Source: Acanthacorydalis orientalis
Lineage: Eukaryota; Arthropoda; Insecta; Megaloptera; Corydalidae
DNA length: 64,000 nt
Assembly: GCA_034766995.1 (NCBI GenBank)
Contig: CM068318.1
Span: 38,600,956 to 38,664,955, forward strand
Reading direction: 5' to 3'
The notes under the pieces are model-generated. The model was not told the DNA's origin, did no database searches, and saw only the letters and a list, made by a program, of their open reading frames with translations. Shown here one piece after another: positions 1 to 12,526 of this stretch. The translations under genes and the position numbers were made by a program. Each line of letters starts with the position of its first letter. The first letter of the stretch is position 1.

Positions 1-32
1 TAAAGGTACAGTTTCTAATAATATATTTTTAG

Positions 33-2064
33 TAATGGATCAAACCAGAATAGTAGCACAGGCGTTCTTATTTTTAATTGCTGGTTTTGATACGGGTTCA
101 ACGACTATGTCTCTAGCTTTGTATGAATTAGCGTTACATCAGGAAATTCAAAATAAATTAAGAGAAGAAATTAATGATGTTTTAAAAAAATATAAGGGAG
201 AAATTACATACGATAGTCTTAAAGAAATGAATTATTTACATCAGGTTTTATATGGTAAGTCGTATATTTTATGTCACTACTTTTTTAAGTTTTTTTTTAT
301 CACTGTTATCTTCATAACAAATATTTAACAAAAATAAAATCATTTTTTGAATAAATGATACAAATATACGAGTAAAAGCGATTTTATTAGGTCGATAGAA
401 AAATAATTGCGGTTTATGTCCTTCAAATTCACTGACATTTTTCTCTTTTTTGATTTTCTTAGCTGTTTTAAGTGGTCCAGAACTGTTACATGATTAACGT
501 TTAACTTTTGTGCAGGCTCTCGAATTGTTATGCGTAGTTATGATTCAACTAACGCTTTAAGTCGGTCGTTACGGATATTGCCATTGTGTAAATAGATAAA
601 AGAATTCCTTTACTGAACTTGCTAACATAACTTGCCTGTTAGTTACTTTTATTAATCATCGTTCAATTATAACGGTCTCATATCACATCATAATTATTTC
701 GTTATTAATTGAATTATAATTACAAAATTTATAGACAATTCATTTTTTTCGAAATCCTCAAATCTTTTATAAACAGATTTTGCTAGATTTGAAAGTACGA
801 ACCTATCGCTATTAATTAAAGTGTTTTTTTCCCGCGATTCATATATTTAGAATTAATATATTTAAGAATTGCAGAACCATTACTATCTTTGTAAAATTTA
901 AATTATAAAACAAAAATTAAGTCATAATACAGTACTGATACGGTGGACAAATTCCCTTACACAAATACTTTTTTCATCCTACAAACAACAAAAATTGTAA
1001 CCACTGATTTATTGAACATTCTAAACAAGTATTTTTTTGTGAAAGAATTAATTTCTGAAGATTAAAATTAAGATATTCTGAATTTATATAATCTTTTTTA
1101 TATTCTTTTTTAATTCTACTTTCTAATTCTACAAGATCTCAACTTATAAATAAATGTTCTGATATGGTAAAGTATAAATTTATATTGTTATAATTCACCT
1201 CAAATATAAAATGAAAATATATGAAAAACACGAAATAATCATTATTGCAGATTTTTTATAATGATAGAAAACTATAAATAATTTATATTTGAGATAACTT
1301 AAGATTGTTTAAAAGATACTTCGATATTTTCAATACAGTTACAAGTAACTGAAATTAATTAATATAAAAAAAAATTGTTATTTTTATAAAGAAATCTGTA
1401 GTTTGTAAGTAATATACCAGTATATTATATTAATGTTTATTTATTTTCTTTAAGAAACATTAAGAAAATATCCATCGTTACCGTTTCTGGAGAGATTATG
1501 TGTGAAGGATTACAAAATACCAGATACTGATATTGTTATTGAAAAAGGGACGAGAATTTTTATGTCTATGATGGCGATCCAACGAGATCCCAAATATTTT
1601 AAAAATCCTAATAAATTTGATCCTGATAGATTCTCGCCTGACAAAATAGGATCTTACCATAAATGTTCATTCTTACCATTCGGAGAAGGACCACGAAATT
1701 GCATTGGTATATATTTATTTTCATCACTTCAAAAAAATACTGATTAAATAACGTCATAAAATTGTATTCATTAATTATAGTTAGATAAATAGGTTGCTAA
1801 ATGATTATAAATAATCATTGTTTTTAGTCTTAATCTTTAAGCCAGTATTAAGTCAATTAAATGAAAAAACTGTAAAACTAAAATAATATTTTAGGAATGA
1901 GATTTGGTTTGATGCAAACTAAAGCCGGAATAGTTCAAATCATCAAAAATTATATCGTCGAACCGAATGAATTGACGCCGGAAGAACCGATGTGGAATGA
2001 AAGGAACTTCGCACTTGTTATAAAAGATGAATTACATTTGTCTTTAAAAAGATTAACAAGCTGA
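33..2064 (+). CDS. Cytochrome P450, CYP6-like, 3' half (gene runs off the left edge)
   Basis: Haem-thiolate monooxygenase, expected to be ER-anchored and to oxidise small lipophilic compounds such as plant toxins, insecticides or endogenous lipids; the substrate cannot be read from sequence. Three coding exons are visible: 33-254, 1455-1706 and 1895-2064, all with AG/GT boundaries and matching phases. The first carries the I-helix oxygen-binding segment (AGFDTGSTT). The second starts inside the K-helix ExxR (ETLRKYP) and contains the FDPDRF segment and the haem loop [11 protein letters not shown] with its Cys ligand. The third gives the C-terminal helix and ends at TGA. The first two exons have exactly the lengths (222 and 252 bp) of exons 3 and 4 of the complete P450 at 7166-12794, and the proteins are very similar, so the two are tandem duplicates. 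The 5' exons lie outside the window. No frameshift or premature stop is seen, so the gene looks functional. Confidence 0.93.
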
Positions 2065-2084
2065 AATGTTGGTATTTTAAGTAC

Positions 2085-2123
<39 letters not shown>
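2085..2123. repeat. (TA)n microsatellite
   Basis: Nearly perfect TA run just after the stop codon of the first P450, probably in its 3' UTR or flank. Confidence 0.95.
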
Positions 2124-2125
<2 letters not shown>

Positions 2126-2314
2126 GTTAATATGCAGAAGAAACAAGCAGTTTCTCAATTGGAAATCTCGGTGCAAATACAAACAATCTGTAAATTGATT
2201 GATTGAGTAGCTGCATAAAATGCTGAAAATAGAATATTCAAATTCATTAAATTGACTAAAAAAGAACTCCCACTTTTTAATATCCTGTACAATTATCCTT
2301 CACAAAAATCTGAA

Positions 2315-2580
2315 ATCATTTTCTATATATTTAAATAGTTTCATTGTAAAATTTCAATAAAACAATTTTTTGTTCGAATAGACCACCTCCTCGCAACGCC
2401 ATTCCTTTCGCTACACTCTACATGTAGCACGTTAACCATTTTCATTCCCGTTCATCAATGATTGGTCGATGGATGTCGTGTGATCTCTGTTCTGATTGGT
2501 TGGCATCAATCATGTCTGTAGCTCTCTCACGGTGTACAACGAAAGAGTGTATACGATTTCAGTGTAAAATTGATAATAAA
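2315..2580 (+). repeat. Unnamed dispersed repeat, copy A
   Basis: About 265 bp, less AT-rich than its surroundings, that reappears in inverted orientation at 8617-8885 inside intron 1 of the second P450. Shared landmarks are CCTCCTCGCAAC, CTACACTCTAC and TGATCTCTGTTCTGATTGGT. Similarity runs across the whole span with scattered substitutions. I see no open reading frame and no clear terminal inverted repeats, so it may be a MITE, a SINE-like element or part of a larger transposon. Confidence 0.75.
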
Positions 2581-3647
2581 TTTATTCAAAATATTGTATT
2601 CACTGAAGTTTTAGAATAAAAAAAATTGTTACACATTTTGACATTGTATTTTGTTGTTAATTTTTATGATCAAAAATTTACGACTTACATTTTATACGGA
2701 ATATTTGTGCATATAATTTGTTAATTTCTTTTATTTGTTAGGAGAGAGCGAACGTCAGCGAGTGGGGGGGAACCCCCTGGTAATATTAAAAAATAAGAAG
2801 AGAACTGCTTTTATTTCATTACAAACTATATTACTGGAGGATAATACGTCACAAGATATTCATTTTAAATTAAGTGAAATTCGCAGTGTTCGTTCTGATG
2901 AAAGATATTAATATAACAACTCCTTATTATCAATTATAAATAATAATATAAAGTTAATTTCTAGTCAATCGTAAAAAAGGTTTATAATATATTATAAATA
3001 AAAATAAGAAGACTCAAATTAATAAAAAACATCATAAAATAAAATCGTGTTTCATTTATTCAATATTTTCCAAAGAATGGAAACAATAAAAATATTATTT
3101 AACCTATATTTTAAATAATATCATACAATCGCATGTTAATTCTTTAAGGCCTCTCTCCCGACTTCCTTAAGTTGAAATTTCCATTACTGAATGTTTAACT
3201 ATCCTTATCGCTCTCAAAAAGATAGCACATTCTCTTAAAGTTTTTCAATCATAAATGTAACGTTATGCGTTTAGTAAGATTCGTTTAACATTTCAAATGA
3301 TTGAATAATTAATAAAAAAGTTATGTCATTTTTACTGGAGGGTTAAAAGTACTATTTTTTTTTATAAAACGCACACCCTACAAACCTCAACAAAATACGT
3401 TGACAAAATGACCAACAAAATACGTAAAACCAACAATTTACAAATCTGGAAACAGAATCTTACTGAGGTATATATTTATATAAAATATTAAAATACTTTT
3501 AGCTCCGATGAACACATTTTAAAAATTTTAAAATATTTTCAAACATTTGTGTAAATGTAAATTGATTTAGTTTATTCTTAGAAACAAATACTTATTAATA
3601 TATTCAATAATACTTTTTTATACACATAATTTCATAGAAATGAAATA
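2581..3647. other. Intergenic stretch, no gene seen
   Basis: AT-rich DNA with a small G-rich patch near 2741-2781 and a C/T-rich patch near 3146-3170. No reading frame, RNA gene or clear repeat was recognised here. Confidence 0.6.
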
Positions 3648-4157
3648 TTAAGTGTAAAGATTAGTTCGGTACACTCAAACTAAATCAATTACAACTATGT
3701 TTTAAATTTAAGTATTTTCTCTTCGTTTAGGAATTTTTAAGTGCGAACATTAATATTTATAAAAAACTATATATCTTGGCCAAGCAGTTGGCACAACCTC
3801 ACAAAACAGTAGTGAACACGATGGCGTCCGAAAAGCAGAATATTAGGCACTGTATATTTTTCGCATTCCAGTTGGAAAAAAAACAGCGGGAATTATTTGT
3901 TCAGCTTTTGGGGAAGGTGTTATGACGCATAAAATATATAAAAATGGTAAAACAGTGGAAGAGGTCCGAAAATGCACCGAATTCATCGATTCAAAACCTT
4001 CATATTTTTTTCGATAAGGAATTCGTCAGTTACTCGACAGATGGACCAAAGTTATACAAAATAATGTGGGATATTATGAGGACTGAAATGTATTCCATTT
4101 CCCGTAAAAAAACATCCATTTTCTATAAAAAAGGCACTGAATTAATTTGTACATCTA

Positions 4158-4158
<1 letters not shown>
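3648..4158 (+). mobile_element. mariner-family deletion derivative, copy 1
   Basis: About 510 bp where a full mariner is about 1.3 kb. The ends are inverted repeats: TTAAGTGTAAAGATTAGTTC on the left, answered on the right by ACAAATTAATTCAGTGCC read on the opposite strand. A TA lies at the left insertion point. Inside, an ATG at 3821 begins a mariner-like transposase N-terminus (MASEKQNIRHCIFF). A second piece from about 3981, in another frame and with an internal stop, reads as the transposase C-terminus (IDSKPSYFFR, LLDRWTKVIQNN, GYYED, stop). The central catalytic DDE/D region is missing, so it cannot mobilise itself. It has the same structure and deletion junction as the copy at 7804-8308. 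Its right end abuts a (TA)n run and then the Tigger-like element. Confidence 0.82.

Positions 4159-4161
<3 letters not shown>

Positions 4162-4202
<41 letters not shown>
4162..4202. repeat. (TA)n microsatellite between two transposons
   Basis: TA run between the mariner derivative and the Tigger-like element. Both families insert at TA, so the run may have served as a target or grown from duplicated target sites. Confidence 0.9.
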
Positions 4203-4205
<3 letters not shown>

Positions 4206-4857
4206 TAGACTCTCGTACAACGCGGAGGATACGTCCCACGTAGTAGGAAATCGTGTTATACGGAACATACATTATCGGAGCAATTTATGCAAGTTCAAAC
4301 ATTTCTCTAAATTGTAACTTATCAAGATATTGATGAAACCGAATTAATAGAATTAGCAAATTGTTCTCATTCTAGTAATGATGAGGAAAACTCATTCCAG
4401 ACTTTTAATGAACCAGAGCAACCTTTGAGTTTAGAAGATATAAATAAAGCGTTACAAATAGCCAAAACGCTAGAAACACATTTTATGAAAATTGATCCGT
4501 AAATGGAGCGCTTTATGGAATTTAAAAGAAAACTGAATGATTGTCTATCCGCATATTTTCAATCTAAAAATGATCTGGAGAAAGAATTGTTTTTAAATAA
4601 CAATAAAGACGACACTATTGACTATTCAAGCGATGAATCTGTACAACCGATATTAACAAGACGGCGTTGCTGGAACATATTTGTTGATACTTCCGATAAT
4701 GAAATAAATGTTAAATAATGAAATACTTTTATTTTAATTAAAAGTTGAATAAAATTATTTTTCTCTTATATCTTTAAATGTGTATATGTATGTGTTATGT
4801 ACTAGTCGCAAATTTTTCGTCGCGTTATAAGGGAGTGCGTTATACAGGAGTCCACTA
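4203..4857 (+). mobile_element. Tigger/pogo-like DNA transposon, internally deleted
   Basis: About 655 bp bounded by inverted ends: CAGTAGACTCTCGTACAACG on the left and, on the opposite strand at the right, a matching TAGTGGACTCCTGTATAACG. It is flanked by TA on both sides. Such ends with an AACGCG core are typical of Tigger/pogo elements of the Tc1/mariner superfamily. From about 4325 to 4718 a single frame, broken by one in-frame stop at 4500, reads as the acidic C-terminal tail of a CENP-B-like transposase (DIDETELIELANC, LSLEDINKALQIAKTLE, MERFMEFKRKLNDCL). The DNA-binding domain and catalytic core are gone. It is a non-autonomous or dead copy. Confidence 0.8.
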
Positions 4858-5180
4858 TATATATATATAAAACACGCTCGCGTACATCTTTACTTCCAGA
4901 TAACCTTTTATAGAAACATTTTGCATTTACTGATACATAAAAAACACAATCACATGTATACGCGTGCATTTTTATAATAAAAATAATAAACAAAGCCATA
5001 TACAAAAACAATACGAATAAAACCAGCAATATAAAATATTTACACACAATAAATATTTAAAATACTGTGATCTAATATTAGGATTTAGAGGATTGCAGAG
5101 GTGAAAATCACGTTAAAATAAGCTTGAGAGCTTCACATATATGACCGATACATGTGAAAATATAAAGATTGGAACAGTAA
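4858..5180. other. Intergenic stretch
   Basis: AT-rich DNA between the Tigger-like element and the retroelement fossil. No gene or repeat was recognised. Confidence 0.55.
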
Positions 5181-6110
5181 ATCGTTTTAAAAAGCCCAGT
5201 CTCCTTCTGCGAAAGTCAATGCGCGATTAGCAGCGTCACAGTCGGTCCCCTAGAATTGTGGATCCCCGACAAACCCAGGCGATTCCTAATTCTCATATAA
5301 CGACTGCGCCGTGTTGAAATATGTGACACTGTAAGGAGTGTCGTACGTGTTACACAACGGTTGTCATTCCTTTCTTAAAATAAAAGAAAGTATCAGTATG
5401 GTGTGTCATATACGAAGCCTCGTGAGGACGACTTGTTCTTGTCGGTTTGGTCGGACGGACGTTTCTCAGACACGAATCGAACACTTGAGCTTTCATAACT
5501 TGTTAGCGATTACCGCCTCCTAGTTCCGTGGCCATGCGAATAACATGACGCTTGAAATACTGCTTCAAGTCGTTGACTTGAACAGCCGGAACGTCGGTGA
5601 GGGCAAGCTTGGACGCGTGACGGGCCGCATATCGGCGCTCTCGTTGCCTGGCCACGCCAGCGTGGCCGGGCATCCAGAAAAGGACAATAGATTTACCTTA
5701 TAAGACGATACTAGTCAAGCTCTTGTGTATCTCTTGAACGAGATTATCCATCGGATACATACTAAAAATGACAGGAAGTGCAGCTTGTGAGTCAGAACAG
5801 ATGAGATACCTCGAGTGAGCAGACGAAGCGAGGAAATGCAGAGCTCGGAAGACGGCGAAAAGCTCTACTGTACACACGTTCGCTATTGGCGACAGTTTCC
5901 ACTCGCGTACCTCATCCTTACATATAAAAGCATATCTCACCGGGTCCCCAGACTGGGACCCGTCAGTGAAGATGTGCCTGTATCCGTGATACAGAGAGCA
6001 TAGCTTCAAAAAGCATTGTTGGTACACCGATGGACATGTGTCTGACTTGTGATGAGTGTCAGATCGTCACGGTAAATGGTCTGAGGAACTATCCACGGCG
6101 ATGGTTGGCA
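5180..6110 (-). pseudogene. Non-LTR retrotransposon fossil: RNase H and 3' tail of ORF2
   Basis: On the minus strand the segment 5698-6027 reads as an RNase H domain: TDGSQSG (first Asp), CTVELFAVFRAL (Glu) and CSDSQAAL (second Asp). In a shifted frame just downstream (about 5525-5695) comes the last RNase H block, WMPGHAGVARQRERRYAARH, where intact elements have PGHxGxxGNExAD. Further downstream (5200-5500) frame-hopping pieces match the usual ORF2 tail (EQVVLTRLRI, and a degraded Cys-rich motif). This order is typical of Jockey/R1-type elements. Several frameshifts and stops show it is dead. No reverse transcriptase core was recognised upstream, so it is a 3' fragment. The GC content is clearly higher than the flanks, consistent with foreign origin. 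Confidence 0.75.
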
Positions 6111-6253
6111 AAGAATGTTTAAAATTTGAAACTTTCGAGAAAACAAGTCTCATTTATGAAGATATTTTTGTTGTTCTGAGGCAAAGAGCCTTTGTTGGTC
6201 GGATTCAGGATTCGCAGAAACATCGTCGGGGACAATCGAAGACGGCGCTGTAG

Positions 6254-7165
6254 CTGATATACTAACGCCTACCGCTCTATCAGCAACATAGCTCAAGATG
6301 AGCTGTCGTCGGCGGACACTGAGCGGCGGTTCACAACCTTCAGCACTGTTTATTAAGACAATTAATGTCGTGTTATTATGTACTTATTTTGTCAGTTGCA
6401 AATAAAATGTTTGTCACTTAAACTCTTCTATTTATTTCACCATTATTAAATGTTAGAAAAGTCTTATCATTATTAGTGTGGTGTTATAACCAAAAGAAAA
6501 GAAATAATATGTAAAGTGATTTAATTAAATGTTTGCAATTCTTTTTGGTTCTATTTTCTGACATTTGAAACGCCCTGATGTAATTAAACGATTATTGTTG
6601 CATTTTTTAACAAACGAATAAATATGTATCGAGAATAATAAAAAAATGTGTTTATTTTTAAGCAGTTAATTAAACAGTAAAATGGAAATCATTCCTTTAG
6701 CTAAGTACTATAATTTATTAAGTACTTGATCTAAGTATAAAGTATATATTTCTTGTGATAATTAACACAAAACATTTATTGTTATTTTTCTGTTGTTATC
6801 ACTTTCACAGTAAATTTTCGAATCTTTTATTTAAAAAAATTGAAACGTACAGTTGTGTGCAATTTTGATTAGAGCTAGTTAAGTTGTAAGAGTAAATTCA
6901 ATTCTTAATAGTCAAATATTTATTATCTATACAAATTGTATCACAAGCGAACTAAATAAAAAACTGTACAGAACAAAGGCCAGAGAATACGGTAAGTACG
7001 ATAAGATTTTAAAATTTATTATTTCTTTTTTCAGAATGATTCGTACTAAGGCCGCGCGTTATCGCGCTGTAAATTGTTTTTTGTAGATCGCGGATTCATT
7101 AAAAATAAATCGAATTTAATGACATAAAATTTGGACACTTTCTGAAAGAAAACCGATCAAAGAAA
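6254..7165. other. Region upstream of the complete P450
   Basis: The left end (to about 6350) is still somewhat GC-rich and may be more transposon debris. The remainder is AT-rich and should contain the promoter and 5' UTR of the P450 starting at 7166. I could not pick a TATA box or initiator with confidence. Confidence 0.4.
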
Positions 7166-7385
7166 ATGATCGGATTCGTATTATTTACATTAATTGTTTG
7201 TACGTGTATCACAATATATTTGTATTTAACACGTAATTTTAACCATTGGAAACGAAAGGGTGTCAATTATGTCCAACCAACATTTGGTGTTGGAAATATT
7301 GGTTCAGTGTTCATGTTGAAGAAATCAATTTGGCAAGTCTTACAAGATATACACAAGTGAGTAAATTATACACATGTGCGTATAA

Positions 7386-7438
<53 letters not shown>

Positions 7439-7617
7439 CATACATACATACATACATACATACATACTAAGGGGCTTCTCTCACCAACCACTGGGCTTGC
7501 TGCGCTCATCCATTTCTCAATTATAAACCTGTCATGTAACCGAATGAAACAGTAAACATATTTTTTTAAATTCACTATGTTTATATAATTATTATCAGAT
7601 ATATAACAACGTTATCG

Positions 7618-7656
<39 letters not shown>

Positions 7657-10600
7657 CTGAATATGACGAAAATAAGTTTACACAAAAATGAAAGATCTGT
7701 ATGAAAAAACTATACATTTATTGTAAATATCTGTAAACTTAATGTACGAAATTACTTTATTAGCATAATATTATAACATGAGTATTTACAGGATTGGAAT
7801 ATATTAGGTGTAAAAATTAATTCGCTATTTTTAAATTGAATTAATCATAACTCTATTTTAAATTAAAATATTTTGTGTCATTTTGGGATTTTAAAAAGCT
7901 AATCAAAACATTCAAGAACATATATCATGGCCAAACAGTTAGTGTAACCTCGCAAAATACTAGTGAAAACGATGGCGTCCGAACAGCAGCATATTAAGCA
8001 CTACATACTTTAAAAATGGTGCCGAAGCCGCAGGAATGATTGTTTAGTTTTTGGGGGAGGGTGAGGGTGTTGTTGAGAAGCATTAAACATACAAAAAATG
8101 TAAAAATAGTGAAAGGGTGCGAAAATGGATTGATGATTAGATTGACTCATGCCGCCACTTTTTTTGGCAAGGGATTAGTTAGTTATCAGACAGCTGGAAT
8201 GAAGTTGTACAAAATAATGGGGAATATTTTGGAGATTGAAATATATTTCATTTTTCCTTAAATATTCATTTTCAATAAAAATGGCACCGAATTAATTTGT
8301 ATACCTATTACAATATCGGATAATTTACGATTTGCATATTTCGATTCTTGTCTCTAATTGGTTGTTACAAATATATAGCATACTTCTATCTCAGAAATCA
8401 AAAGAACAACGAAAAAATAGTAGGTTAGATATTTTAATAATGAAGATGATTGAGGAGCTCGTCGATGATCTTTTCATAACATAATTTAAGGATTAAAATT
8501 TTCTTAACAATAGACTGTTTTTTTCTTGCTATCCATAGCAATGAATTTCAACTTAATATTGTATAAAAAGTATACAGCATTCATTGCTCTGTACTTTATA
8601 TATATATATATAAATTTCTTATCGGTTCTGACACTGAAATCGTGTATCTTTCATTGTGCACCGTGATAGACCTACATAGATATGTAATTGATATCAACCA
8701 ATCAGAACAGAGATCATGCAATATCCACCAACCAATCATTAACGATTGGTAATGGAAATGTTTAACGCGCTACTTGTAGAGTGTAGCGGGGCGAGAGGTG
8801 TTGCGAGGAAGTGGTCCACACGAAAAATAAAAAAAAATGTTTTATGTAAATCTTATGATGGAATATTATTTTTATATATAGAAAGATAAGCCATGATAGA
8901 AAATATTTTTTACATGAAATATTATACATCAATAAATTTTCTTTGAAGTCGAACACTGATCATCTCTTTATCATCTATTTAAATATCTCTTGTTTATCGA
9001 TTATATTCAGTTCCTGCAATGTATCTCATCTATTTCCATTTCAAACTTGTTCTCTGACTTCTGTATATCTAGTTCTTGGTTATTTTTAAGTTCATTTTTT
9101 CTCTTTTTGTCTTTTCTTATCATTCCAAACACACTATCTTATATTTTCTGCTATATATATATATAAAATTAAAAATAGCATATCTCAAAATTTGATTTAT
9201 AATTAAAGATGCAATCAATAATGTAGCGATGGAGTCAATATGAATTCAAGATTTGCTAGTATTTAGTATAATATTTCACTGGTACATTACTATCGTCATG
9301 ACCTAAACATAACTTTTAAACCTAATCACTTCGAAATGTTTTTTATTGCCTTAGCCATGCGGAATTTGTTTTATGTGGCATGTTAAAAATATACAAATAG
9401 CTGTTAATATTAATAATATTTTTCAGTCAAGAAGATGGCAGGTTCACTGGAATATTTCTAATTGATAAACCAGCTTTAATCGTTCGTGATCTAGATCTTA
9501 TAAAATCTATTTTTACGACCGATTTCAATCATTTTGTCGATCGTGATTTTTCTCCTCCCGAAAATTTTGAACCACTGATGGCTAAAAATTTATTTGCAAT
9601 GAAAGGCTCACAATGGAAAATTCTACGATCAAAGCTAACGCCAACATTTACATCAGGCAAAATGAAGAATATGTTTTATCTGATTAAATCGTGTTGTGAC
9701 AATCTAGAAACTTTACTGAAACATTGCGCCAACAGTGGCAAACATTTCGAAACTAAACCGATTCTATCTAGATACAATCTTGATGTAATAACCACATGTG
9801 CTTTCGGTATAGAAGGAAAAAACATTGAAGATCCCGACTGGCCATTAGGAAACATACTAAAACTTGTTACAACTCCATCACTGTACTCTGCAATTAAGGG
9901 TGCTTCTATGGTTCTTGCGCCGAAACTTTTATATTTACTTCCTGGTCAAGTGTTACCGAAAATTGTATCTGAAACTATAAGTAATATCATTTGGTCTACA
10001 ATAGCATACAGAGAGCAAAACAACGTATGTAGAAATGACTACCTGGATATTCTATTAGAAATAAAAAAACAAAACAGTTTGTCCAATTTCAGTAAGATTT
10101 TATTAATATTTCGAATATTTACTCTTGACATATATTCTACCTTTTAATTTTTAGATATGGATGGTGATACATTAATTGCACAAGCATTTCTATTTCTGGT
10201 TGCTGGTTTTGAAACGTCCACAACGACAATGTCTTTAGCACTGTATGAATTATCAAAACATTTACAAACTCAAAACAAATTAAGGTCTGAAATTAATGAT
10301 GTTTTATCAAAGAACAATGGAGAAATCACGTATGAGAATTTGAAAGAAATGACATATTTAGATCAAGTAATTTATGGTAAAGGTTTACTTTGTTTTGTTA
10401 TTTATTGGATATTCAGATTATAATCATATAATCAAAACAAATTACCAAATAGATGATCCATGAATAATGTGCATTTTTATACAGATCCATTCGCTTTTTG
10501 CTCGCAAAATATCAATATAAACAAATAATGACATCTCAACAACAACATATACATTGTATAATCATTTGAATTTCATGTTTCAAACTGTTTTTTTTTAAAA

Positions 10601-11362
10601 AAAAATCTTATGTAATGTATATTATAAATTCGTCTTATCAAATCATTTATTTTCTTTTTTTGGTTGCTGCAAAAGCTATGATTTCAAAAAAATCATCGGT
10701 TTTTCACGTATAATTTTTGTATGATGTCATATTGCCGTTCTTATATTATAAAATGTCTAGTAAACCTTTTCCAAGAGAAATCAAGAGTATCGCATCGTGC
10801 ATCGTCCTGTCCATAGATACGTAACTATACTGACCAGCACCGTGACATGTCAATACTATCAGGAGAAAACATTTTCACTTTTCTCTCGACATAAATCGAT
10901 CCTTGTTTACATATTTTTGAAACAAACGAACAAAAAAATCTCTATAAAAATTACCATCTTCTTCTTATTGTTTGTTTACAGAAATATTCGGTGCCATGCT
11001 ATTTTCTGCATAGCTTTCCTTACCCACTGAATATTTTTCTTTATTGTACTTCGTCAATTTACTCTACTTTCTAGTGTTTTTTTCCTGTTTCTCTTAACGT
11101 ATAATTTCCATAATCTTTTCATTTGTGTATTCACCTGTGTGATTGCTTATTTATATTCTTTTTTTCTTTTTTTATTTCATTCTTACTATTCATGTCTATT
11201 TTCTTCGCGTTTTATTCTCTTTTTCATATTAGCTATTCTATTGATTCTATACGAAATTTCTTATTGTTGTGCTTTCCACTTATTTTAACATTTTCTCTGT
11301 CTTCTTTTAATATTATATACCCTGATAGTGTTTTTAATCATCACTTTCATTTATACACACAA

Positions 11363-11427
<65 letters not shown>

Positions 11428-12489
11428 AATAAGTTAAAAAAAGACCTGGAAAAATAGTCCATTATGATGATAACACTAGAAAACAAAGTAAAAGAAAAAA
11501 CATTGGTCTATGGTCTATTTTTCCAGTCTCTTTTTTTGAATTATTTTTCTTATCGATTTAATTTTCTTTTCTTTTCTTTCATTTCAAGCTTTTACATTTT
11601 CATGTATAAATTTACATATTTATTCATAATTTCTTCGAAGTTTTGTCTTCTATTTATAATACAGACATATTGTTTCTTTTCCTATACCTTCCTAAATATT
11701 CGATATTTGTTTGTCTTTTTATTATTTTTTCATGCATCTTTTTTTCACACAGTCTATTGCCATGTCAACGTCTTCTATTCAGCTATATGTGTGTGTGTTA
11801 CTGTTTTTTATATAAACTATTAATTCTTTAAGGTCAAACATTTTTCATTAACATTACAATGAAATATTAGCAAAGCGATTCAGTGTTTCCTATTTAGAGA
11901 AAAACTCTAAAACATGCTGTATATGTGTGGAATGATCATCTATTGAGACGTTTATAAACCAGAAAAGTTGATATCCAAGAGATTAATTTTATTATTGCGA
12001 AAAAAACAAACAAATTAAGAAAGTATTCTTTATTTTTGAAACATTTTTTATACCAATTTTTCCTAAATGTAGATTGACGTCATGTTTTATTCAAATATTT
12101 CTGTAGTATAATACATATTAACAAATAATAAAAGCGTGTACCTCTTAACAGCATACAACCGTGTAACAATTTGTAGAACAATCTAATTGTTCTTTTATAT
12201 ACTTTAGAAACTATAAGAAAATATCCAATCCTACCATTCTTGGATAGATTGTGCGTAAAAGATTATCAAGTTCCCGACAGCGATGTGATTATTGAAAAAG
12301 GCACGAGATTGTTTTTTTCTATGATGGGAATACAACGTGATCCGAAAAATTTTGAAAATCCAAACGAGTTTAACCCAGATAGATTTTCTGAACAGAGAAC
12401 GAATTCTTTTCATAAGTTTGCTTTTCTACCGTTTGGCGAAGGACCCAGAAATTGTATAGGTAAATGTAATAATTACATATATGTATACA

Positions 12490-12526
<37 letters not shown>

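Noticed and set aside
7366..7575. Open frame with Tyr-Ile repeats on the minus strand
   Set aside because: It is a translation of the (TA)n and (CATA)n microsatellite; similar Tyr-Ile frames elsewhere have the same cause.
11123..11831. Overlapping long plus-strand open frames rich in Phe and Leu
   Set aside because: They lie in the pyrimidine-rich intron of a well-supported P450, have no recognisable domain, and reflect base bias.
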